Of a stretch of DNA of 64,000 nt, positions 55,919 through 62,256 are shown in pieces (the first letter of the stretch is position 1; each line of letters opens with the position of its first letter). Position numbers and translations under genes: made by a program. Source of the stretch: Neptunitalea lumnitzerae (GTDB lineage Bacteria; Bacteroidota; Bacteroidia; Flavobacteriales; Flavobacteriaceae); NCBI RefSeq assembly GCF_027924185.1, contig NZ_BRVO01000003.1, positions 124,001-188,000 of the forward strand. Reading direction: 5' to 3'. The notes beneath the pieces were generated by a model that saw nothing but the letters and a program-made list of their open reading frames with translations, ran no database searches and was not told where the DNA came from.

Positions 55919-56506
55919 ATGAAAAAGACATTATTATATTTATCGTTAGTTACTGTTTCGTTAGCAGTTTTTAGTTGTGATACAAAACCTAAAAAAGAAG
56001 AAGTATCAGAAACCGAAAAAGAAACACCCGAAATAGTAGAAGAAAAAGTTGAAGTAAAGAAATTAGCCTTTACGTTAGACTCTAAGAGTGAAAGTAATGC
56101 AAAAGGCGAAGTTACTTTTGTAGAGGAAAACGGAGAGGTTGCTTTTACTGCAAACCTTACAGGCTTAGAACCTGGAATACACGCCATTCATATTCATGAA
56201 AAAGCAGATTGCTCTTCTCCTGATGGAAAATCTGCTGGAGGGCATTGGAATCCTACAAATAAAAAACACGGTAAATGGGGAGACCCTACAGGGTACCACA
56301 GAGGTGATATAGGAAACTTTACCGCTGATGAAAATGGTGAAGGTACCATTACGTTAACTACCGATGAATGGTGTATTGATTGTGAAGATGAAAAGAAAAA
56401 CATAGTTGGTAAAGGTATTATAGTTCATGCCGGGGAAGATGATTTTACTTCTCAACCATCTGGAGATGCTGGCGCAAGGGTTAGTTGTGGTGGCGTTATT
56501 GAATAA
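55919..56506 (+). CDS. sodC: Cu/Zn superoxide dismutase lipoprotein
   Basis: A 195-residue lipoprotein: lipobox VFSC (Cys at about 20), a Lys/Glu-rich linker (about 25-50), then a SodC domain. Copper ligands are in HAIHIHEKADC and GGHWNP; zinc-site residues are in KKHGKWGD, GYHRGDIGN; the last copper His is in IIVHAGEDDF; disulfide Cys in KADC and VSCGG. Dismutates superoxide in the periplasm or outside. The start codon follows a hairpin and T-run directly, so its promoter position is unclear. Confidence 0.93.
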   Translation: MKKTLLYLSLVTVSLAVFSCDTKPKKEEVSETEKETPEIVEEKVEVKKLAFTLDSKSESNAKGEVTFVEENGEVAFTANLTGLEPGIHAIHIHEKADCSSPDGKSAGGHWNPTNKKHGKWGDPTGYHRGDIGNFTADENGEGTITLTTDEWCIDCEDEKKNIVGKGIIVHAGEDDFTSQPSGDAGARVSCGGVIE

Positions 56507-56527
56507 TAAAAACATACATAAACACTT

Positions 56528-56556
56528 AAAAAGCTTTCGTTATGAAAGCTTTTTTT
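56528..56556 (+). terminator. Terminator after sodC
   Basis: An 11-bp stem (AAAAAGCTTTC / GAAAGCTTTTT) with a 5-base loop and a T-run. Confidence 0.85.
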
Positions 56557-56589
56557 ATTTCTAATGAGTAGATTGTTCAGGTTATTATT

Positions 56590-56597
56590 TATTTTTG
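56590..56597 (+). promoter_or_regulatory. Candidate -7 box of LETM1-related gene
   Basis: TATTTTTG fits TAnnTTTG exactly, 18 bases before the ATG. An ATTG is found 14 bases upstream, too close for the normal spacing. Confidence 0.35.
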
Positions 56598-56615
56598 AAC
56601 AACAATATATAGCTC

Positions 56616-57806
56616 ATGAACCCCTCGACATCCGGTTGGATACATAAATTTTTTAATTCTACTCATGAAATAAACACAATCAAAAGTATTAGTGTTCTAG
56701 ACTTTTATGAAGAATTAAAATCTTGTGGTTTCATTTATGGCGCTAGTGTACACTGTGTAAATGATGTTTTTGAAGATGCTGTACTTTCCGATCAGGAAAT
56801 GACAAAAATTAATTTATTTGCTTCTTTGTTTAATATTTATTACCACAAGTATCCAAGTAATACCGTTGAACAATTTATTGAAACCAGTATAGATTTTTAT
56901 GAAGTTATTAAAGCTGATGCTTCTAGCTTTTTACCAGATTTTTTTGGAGGGAAAAAAAATGCGGCACAACTTGAAAAAATAATTGCCAAACGTATACTTT
57001 TTGACAGTAATATACTCACTAAAAACTTTAGTAGTGTACTTACCAATACATTACTATATACAGATGTATTGGCATTTAAAAGTTATCTGGAAGACCCTAA
57101 TTTTAGTAGTATTGAATACATAAGAAATATTGAAACAGTTATTGAAAATGTAGTGATAACCACAATTTCTTCTAAAAAGCATAAAACATCTTATGATAAG
57201 CAATTATTGAAGTTACTAGAGTCTTCCTTGAGGTATCATGAACATTACGAAAATCCTAAACTCACCTACGAAGAGCATCTTGACTTGTTGCACAATGAGT
57301 TAGAAAAAAGGTATTTGCTAGATATTACCTGCATGACAGTGTGGGACGATAAAAATCTGGAAATCTCTGAAATTGATTATATCAAAAAACTAGGCCATGA
57401 TTTACATATTGCTAATGACCTGATTAATAATTCGATTTTAAAAGTATACGATTTTTTTGCCTCTCACAAAGAAGAATTAAAGTACCTAAGTAACACTAAT
57501 CCGGTGAAAAACTTTTACGACAATTCGTCCGTAATGGTAAAAAAACTGATTTTAAGAAATAGCAAACGCTTATTGTTAGAGCTATCTCAAAGTAAAGAAC
57601 TAGTTATATTATTATCGCAAAGTACTGCCAGAGAATTAAACACTGAAGAAAAACAAAAAGTAAAGGAACAGCTTCTAGACATTTGCAAAGCCATTCCTTC
57701 ATTAGCTATATTTATATTACCTGGTGGAAGCGTATTACTCCCCCTATTAATTAAGTTTATACCAAAACTATTACCCTCTGCTTTTGACGATAATAGAATA
57801 CGTTAA
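56616..57806 (+). CDS. LETM1-related protein
   Basis: A 396-residue protein, mostly helical. The C-terminus (EKQKVKEQLLDICKAIPSLA, then IFILPGGSVLLPLLIKFIPK and LLPSAF) resembles the LETM1 ribosome-binding-like domain: one hydrophobic membrane-like helix followed by LPSAF. In flavobacteria such proteins are annotated LETM1-related biofilm-associated protein. The N-terminal 300 residues match nothing I know. Its stop codon overlaps that of the convergent LytTR gene by three bases, with no terminator between. Function unknown; a membrane-associated role is inferred. Confidence 0.8.
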   Translation: MNPSTSGWIHKFFNSTHEINTIKSISVLDFYEELKSCGFIYGASVHCVNDVFEDAVLSDQEMTKINLFASLFNIYYHKYPSNTVEQFIETSIDFYEVIKADASSFLPDFFGGKKNAAQLEKIIAKRILFDSNILTKNFSSVLTNTLLYTDVLAFKSYLEDPNFSSIEYIRNIETVIENVVITTISSKKHKTSYDKQLLKLLESSLRYHEHYENPKLTYEEHLDLLHNELEKRYLLDITCMTVWDDKNLEISEIDYIKKLGHDLHIANDLINNSILKVYDFFASHKEELKYLSNTNPVKNFYDNSSVMVKKLILRNSKRLLLELSQSKELVILLSQSTARELNTEEKQKVKEQLLDICKAIPSLAIFILPGGSVLLPLLIKFIPKLLPSAFDDNRIR

Positions 57807-58558
57807 CCCAACCAATCTTTAAATTCCTTTACACGCTCTCTACTTACAATAATTTCAAAATCGTTAAAGTTGTGTAACTTCAATTGCAGTCTTGAATTGG
57901 TATAAGATATAATGTCTTTAATAGCATTAATATTAATATAAAATTTACGGCTTACTCTAAAAAACATTTCTGGTTGTAAATCGTTTTGTAAATCTTCTAA
58001 AGTAGTTTCTAACAAATAGCTTCTACCCTCAATAGTTGCCGCATAAGTCCCCTTATTTTCACTATAAAAAACTTCAATTTCTTCAATAGGAATCATTTTT
58101 AAATGCTGTCCTATTTTAACTGTAAACCTCTTTTTATAAGTACGGTCTATTGGGTTTACCAAAAGCTTTTTAATTTCATTAAAATCAACCGTTAGTTGTT
58201 GCTTTTCGGGTACACGCATTTTAAATTTTTTCACCGCTGCCTCTAACTCTTCATCGTCAATAGGCTTTAGTAAATAATCTATACTATTTAATTTAAAAGC
58301 CTTCAGTGCGTACTCATCATAAGCCGTTGTAAAAATAATTGCACTTTGAATATCAATCTGTTCAAAAATTTCAAAAGAAAGTCCATCAGACAACTGAATA
58401 TCTAAAAATATTAAATCTGGATGTTCGTTATTCTGAAACCATTCTAAAGACTCTTCTACAGAATGCAGCATTTCAGAAACCTCAACACCTAATTCTGCCA
58501 ACATTCTAGACAATCTTCTTGCGGCAGGCTTTTCATCTTCTATAATTAAAACGTTCAT
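57803..58558 (-). CDS. LytTR-type response regulator
   Basis: A 251-residue DNA-binding regulator. Receiver domain (about 1-120) with Glu7/Asp8 and phosphorylated Asp53 in LIFLDIQLSDG, and Lys in LLKPIDDEE; LytTR domain (about 145-251) with IEVFYSENKGTYA, FFRVSRKFYININAI and IIVSRERVKEFKDWL. Partner of the kinase three genes upstream. Last gene of the five-gene operon whose upstream region holds LytTR-type direct repeats, so autoregulation is likely. Confidence 0.95.
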   Translation of the reverse strand: MNVLIIEDEKPAARRLSRMLAELGVEVSEMLHSVEESLEWFQNNEHPDLIFLDIQLSDGLSFEIFEQIDIQSAIIFTTAYDEYALKAFKLNSIDYLLKPIDDEELEAAVKKFKMRVPEKQQLTVDFNEIKKLLVNPIDRTYKKRFTVKIGQHLKMIPIEEIEVFYSENKGTYAATIEGRSYLLETTLEDLQNDLQPEMFFRVSRKFYININAIKDIISYTNSRLQLKLHNFNDFEIIVSRERVKEFKDWLG

Positions 58559-58574
58559 TAATTAGGTTATTTTA

Positions 58575-58895
58575 TTATTTCCAATTTTGTTTATTCTCTT
58601 TATCTAAGAACTCCTTCATTTTTCTATCCTCCCACTCTTTATTAAACATTACTTGTTTTCCAAATACTCCGAAGGCATGAAAAGCAACTCCAATTCCCCA
58701 GAAAAAAGCGGTAGACCAAGTATTAAATTCTCCTAAAACCTTTATACCACCACCAGAAAAAACAATAAGTGCTAATAAAAATATATTAATGATCACATAA
58801 ACCGAAAGGTGTACATAAAAAGCCTTAATTTTTTGTACTCTGGTTTTAGCCCTTACGTAAGCCTCGTTCTCTTCATAATTATCGTACTTATTCAT
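58575..58895 (-). CDS. 2TM-domain protein
   Basis: A 106-residue protein starting at the ATG at 58895 (an ATG at 58910 adds five residues). A charged N-terminus (AYVRAKTRVQKIKAFY), two membrane helices with a Gly-rich loop, and a C-terminal tail EWEDRKMKEFLDKENKQNWK define the 2TM domain. The function is unknown. It overlaps the preceding 2TM gene by 8 bases and lies 16 bases before the LytTR gene. Probably interacts with the kinase membrane or tail domain (inferred). Confidence 0.85.
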   Translation of the reverse strand: MNKYDNYEENEAYVRAKTRVQKIKAFYVHLSVYVIINIFLLALIVFSGGGIKVLGEFNTWSTAFFWGIGVAFHAFGVFGKQVMFNKEWEDRKMKEFLDKENKQNWK

Positions 58896-59190
58896 AGCGT
58901 CTTCTCTCATTTTTTTCTTTATCTAAAAACTCTTCCATCTTACGTTGTTCCCACTCTTTTCCAAAAAATCTACCTCTGTAAAATACAGATAATGCATGAA
59001 ACGTAAGGCCAATACCCCAACCAAACATAGGAAACCAAAACCATTTAAAATCCCAGTAGGTCATATAATTTATAAAAATTAAAAAAGGAATTACCATTAT
59101 ATAAGAAAACACATTCCAATAAAATCCTTTTAATTCTTCTACTCTCTTTTTTGCCTGATAATAGGCTTCTTGCTCGTTATATTCTTCCAT
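58888..59190 (-). CDS. 2TM-domain protein, close paralogue of the kinase tail
   Basis: A 100-residue protein with two helices. It shares VIPFLIFINY and the WDFxWFWFPxxGWGxGL segment with the C-terminal 98 residues of the adjacent histidine kinase, and the tail EWEQRKMEEFLDKEK with the next 2TM protein. Such closeness indicates local duplication. It starts 8 bases after the kinase stop. Confidence 0.88.
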   Translation of the reverse strand: MEEYNEQEAYYQAKKRVEELKGFYWNVFSYIMVIPFLIFINYMTYWDFKWFWFPMFGWGIGLTFHALSVFYRGRFFGKEWEQRKMEEFLDKEKNERRRYE

Positions 59191-59198
59191 TACTTTTC

Positions 59199-60551
59199 TT
59201 ATTTCCAGTTAGATGTTTTTCTATCTCTTTCCATGTACTCTTTTATTTTACGATCCTCCCAGTTTCCTCCGGGACCATAAACCTTAAAAGCCTGAAGACC
59301 CAATCCCATACCCCAACCAAGGGCAGGAAACCAAAACCATTGAAAATCCCAAGAACTTCTATAGTTTATAAATATTAAAAATGGGATTACAATACAGTAC
59401 GAAGCCAAACTAGTATATAGCTCTTTTAAATCTTCTACTTTTTTACGTGCCCTAGCGTAGGCATTATCTTGTTTTAATTCTGCTGTTGATTTCATGTTGT
59501 TTACCGAAACTCTTTTTGTAAGCATGGGTAAGGTTACCTGAAAAGTAGATTCTGACTTTTCTATAACCACTGCCCTATTAGTTAAAATAGCGTAGCGTTG
59601 TTGTATGTTTCTTAATCCAACCCCACTACTTTTCTTTACTACGGCTTTAGGTTGCAAATTATTCCTAACCATTAAATTACCGTCTTTCTCAAAAATTTCT
59701 ACACGCAATGGTTTTTGTGGAGTAACCATATTATGTTTTACAGCATTCTCTAATAATAACTGTAACGATAGCGGCACTACCATTGCCTCTGGGTTACTAG
59801 CTGTGTCTGGTATATCAAAAACAATACTGTCTTCAAAACGCATTTTTAAGAGGTTCACAAAAGTTCTAGCAAATTTAAGTTCTTCATCTACTGTAACTAA
59901 CTCTTTATTTTTTTGCTCTAAAACATATCTATATACTTTAGATAAAGAAGTAGTAAACTTTTGTGCCGCATAAGGGTTCTCTTCAATTAAACTTGTAAGA
60001 ACATTTAAACTATTAAACAAAAAATGAGGATCTAATTGGTTTTTTAAAGCATCAAACTGTGCCGATGCTGTACCTGCAATAATTTTCTGTTCTTTAATTT
60101 TATTTTTTTGTAACTCTCTATAAAAGTAAATAGCATGGTAAACAATGGTTACAAAAGCTGTTATAATTAAGCTATAGGTATAATCTTTAGCCTTTTCAGT
60201 AGCCATAAAATGCTGCCAAGTAACCCCGTCTAAAACCATTCTGGTAAATACTCGTAAGGCAAAAACACCTATCATAGTAACTATTACTCCACCAAAAGCT
60301 CCTAAAAGCACTCTCACTACAGGGTTTTGTTTACCTATGGTTACTTTACTATTATAAAAGTCAAAGTAATAACCGTTCATAAAAAGAAGTACTTCTGAGT
60401 ATAACAAGAATATGGCAATGTTTTTAGCAAAGTCTGTATTAAATTCAATGGTATCTCCATTAAGCACATTAATTAAAGTAATTACTATTGCAAGCACACT
60501 TCCAATTAATAGCCCTGTTAAAAACGTTTTTAAAATACTTCTAGATTTCAT
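59199..60551 (-). CDS. LytS-type histidine kinase with fused C-terminal 2TM domain
   Basis: A 450-residue membrane sensor. About four N-terminal helices (10-32, 42-60, 80-102, 125-145), a His_kinase (PF06580-type) domain with phosphoryl His176 in NQLDPHFLFNSLNVL, an ATPase with N-box ENAVKHN (269-275) and G-box SSGVGLRNIQQRY (308-320), then an unusual 2TM tail (about 356-450). Met353, at the linker, could start a free 98-residue 2TM protein. The signal sensed is unknown. It follows the secreted TPR-like gene by 3 bases. Confidence 0.93.
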   Translation of the reverse strand: MKSRSILKTFLTGLLIGSVLAIVITLINVLNGDTIEFNTDFAKNIAIFLLYSEVLLFMNGYYFDFYNSKVTIGKQNPVVRVLLGAFGGVIVTMIGVFALRVFTRMVLDGVTWQHFMATEKAKDYTYSLIITAFVTIVYHAIYFYRELQKNKIKEQKIIAGTASAQFDALKNQLDPHFLFNSLNVLTSLIEENPYAAQKFTTSLSKVYRYVLEQKNKELVTVDEELKFARTFVNLLKMRFEDSIVFDIPDTASNPEAMVVPLSLQLLLENAVKHNMVTPQKPLRVEIFEKDGNLMVRNNLQPKAVVKKSSGVGLRNIQQRYAILTNRAVVIEKSESTFQVTLPMLTKRVSVNNMKSTAELKQDNAYARARKKVEDLKELYTSLASYCIVIPFLIFINYRSSWDFQWFWFPALGWGMGLGLQAFKVYGPGGNWEDRKIKEYMERDRKTSNWK

Positions 60552-60554
60552 TTA

Positions 60555-61178
60555 TTACTGGTTACAGTTTTTATATAATTGTTCTGCTCTATCTAATCCC
60601 CAAGACGGATAAAACAAGGTTTCATTTTTAAATGTACTAAAAAGTTCAATGGCTTTCTTCATATCATTACAATAGGGAGTAGTATCTTTACCAAAATAGC
60701 TAGCCATTCCCATATTCCATTCAGCAAAACAATATACTACTCTTGGGTTATCTGGTGCTAAAGCTACTGCTTTATTATAAATTTCGGTAGTAGGTCCGCC
60801 TAATGTCATTCCGTATGTAGCTCCGTCAAAGGCAATCCAGGCGGTATTATGTAAAGCCTCTAATACTAATAGCTCTGCATTATCTGGTGATAGCTCTTTA
60901 GCCTTTTCCAAAGCCTCTTTTGCTTTGTCTAATTTCAATTGTAATTGCGTTTTGTCTTTTTCACCAAAAGAATGCAAAATGTTAACCTGTGCTACATAAT
61001 ACAAAGGTATCCAGTTATCTTTTTCAGCCTTACTAATTCTTTCAAATAGATTAGAGGCTTCTACAGAGTTGCCTTCTCCCCACGTTGCAAAGGCTTTATT
61101 CATTCCTTTTTCATAAGCAGTTTGAGAAAATCCGGTTAAGGTGATAAATAAAATCAAAAGCGTTGTTACTTGTTTCAT
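60555..61178 (-). CDS. Secreted TPR-like protein heading the LytS/LytTR operon
   Basis: A 207-residue exported protein: signal peptide MKQVTTLLILFITLTGFSQ, then helical repeats of TPR type (AFATWGEGNSVEASNLFERI; KAKEALEKAKELSPDNAELLVL; YNKAVALAPDNPRVVYCFAE). No catalytic motif. Its position right before the kinase, 3 bases apart, suggests a periplasmic partner of the sensor or a target of the same signal; both are inferred. Confidence 0.8.
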   Translation of the reverse strand: MKQVTTLLILFITLTGFSQTAYEKGMNKAFATWGEGNSVEASNLFERISKAEKDNWIPLYYVAQVNILHSFGEKDKTQLQLKLDKAKEALEKAKELSPDNAELLVLEALHNTAWIAFDGATYGMTLGGPTTEIYNKAVALAPDNPRVVYCFAEWNMGMASYFGKDTTPYCNDMKKAIELFSTFKNETLFYPSWGLDRAEQLYKNCNQ

Positions 61179-61202
61179 GGTTGTTATTTTTTAATTACAT
61201 GG

Positions 61203-61233
61203 TAAAACTACTACTAGCACACTTCTCTTGAAA
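61203..61233 (-). promoter_or_regulatory. Weak promoter of the LytS/LytTR operon
   Basis: The minus strand reads TTTC (61230-61233), 19 bases, then TAGTTTTA (61203-61210). Each element has one mismatch to TTTG and TAnnTTTG, with perfect spacing. The start of transcription would be near 61196, 18 bases before the ATG. A weak promoter next to repeats is what an activated promoter should look like. Confidence 0.6.
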
Positions 61234-61241
61234 AACTGCCT

Positions 61242-61278
61242 TACCGAACTGTAAATAATCACTACCGAATTGTAAATA
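61242..61278 (-). promoter_or_regulatory. Tandem LytTR boxes, 21-bp period
   Basis: Two 16-bp repeats, 61242-61257 and 61263-61278, identical at 15 of 16 bases, 21 bases apart. On the minus strand the cores read ACAGTTCGG and ACAATTCGG. The first fits the published LytTR site consensus [TA][AC][CA]GTTN[AG][TG]; the second differs at one base. The 12-bp gap between 9-mers is also that of AgrA-type sites. They end 10 bases upstream of the -33 element. A third, degenerate copy may lie at 61283-61298. Confidence 0.75.
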
Positions 61279-61392
61279 TTCATCTCAACTAGTAAATATC
61301 TTCATGTAAACTGTGGTTTTTAAAGATATAACCAAAAAAAGAAGCTTGTTAAAAACCATTTTTATAACGTAATTTACAACAAACATGATACT

Positions 61393-62256
61393 ATGGTTTC
61401 GTACAACCCAAAAGACTGGATTACTTTTATTTTTAAATTTCATAAAGCCGATACCTTTAGAAAACTGTTATCACTTATGTTGGTAATTGCAGTGTATTCT
61501 TTTATTGTTGCCTTTTTAGAAATTGAATATTGGAAGTTAAGCGACCAAAGTCATGTGAAGAATATCACTATTATGCATAGTGTATTAAGTTTTGTTATTT
61601 CATTACTATTGGTTTTTAGAACCAACACTGCTTATGACCGTTGGTGGGAAGGGCGCAAACATTGGGGTGCACTTGTAAATAATAGTAGAAATTTAGCTAT
61701 TAAATTATCGGCCATGCTAACCGAAGATCAAGACCGAAAGTTTTTTAGACAAGCTATTGCTACCTATGCCCATATGCTACAAAAGCATTTAAACGATGAA
61801 ACTACAGAACATCAATTAGACGAAGAATATATTATACCAATTAAAAAAGATCATCACAGACCCAATCAGGTAGCCAAAATAATAATGCAGAGAGTGAACG
61901 ATTTATATCTTGAAAAGAAAATTACGGGTGACCAGCTAATTGTTTTAAATGCCGAGTTACAATCGTTTACCGATATTTGTGGCGCTTGCGAACGTATTAA
62001 AAATACACCTATCCCGTTTTCTTATAGTTCGTTTATCAAAAAATTCATCTTTTTTTATGTTATGACATTGCCTTTTGGTTATGTATTTAGCTTAGGATAC
62101 TATGTTATACCTGTAGTAGTATTTATATTTTATGTATTGGCTAGTTTAGAACTTATTGCTGAAGAAATTGAAGATCCGTTTGGGGATGACGCAAACGATC
62201 TTCCTACTAGGAAGATCGCTGCAAATATAAAAAAGCATGTAGCTGAAATTTTATAA
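61393..62256 (+). CDS. Bestrophin-like anion channel
   Basis: A 287-residue membrane protein of the bestrophin/UPF0187 family, forming pentameric anion channels. N-terminal DWITFIFKFHKADTFRKL, the TNTAYDRWWEGRKHWGALVNNSRNL signature (in parts), and the C-terminal LELIAEEIEDPFGDDANDLP acidic cluster are typical. Divergent from the LytS/LytTR operon, so its upstream region shares the LytTR boxes. It overlaps the stop of the convergent TonB-receptor gene by 6 bases. Confidence 0.9.
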   Translation: MVSYNPKDWITFIFKFHKADTFRKLLSLMLVIAVYSFIVAFLEIEYWKLSDQSHVKNITIMHSVLSFVISLLLVFRTNTAYDRWWEGRKHWGALVNNSRNLAIKLSAMLTEDQDRKFFRQAIATYAHMLQKHLNDETTEHQLDEEYIIPIKKDHHRPNQVAKIIMQRVNDLYLEKKITGDQLIVLNAELQSFTDICGACERIKNTPIPFSYSSFIKKFIFFYVMTLPFGYVFSLGYYVIPVVVFIFYVLASLELIAEEIEDPFGDDANDLPTRKIAANIKKHVAEIL

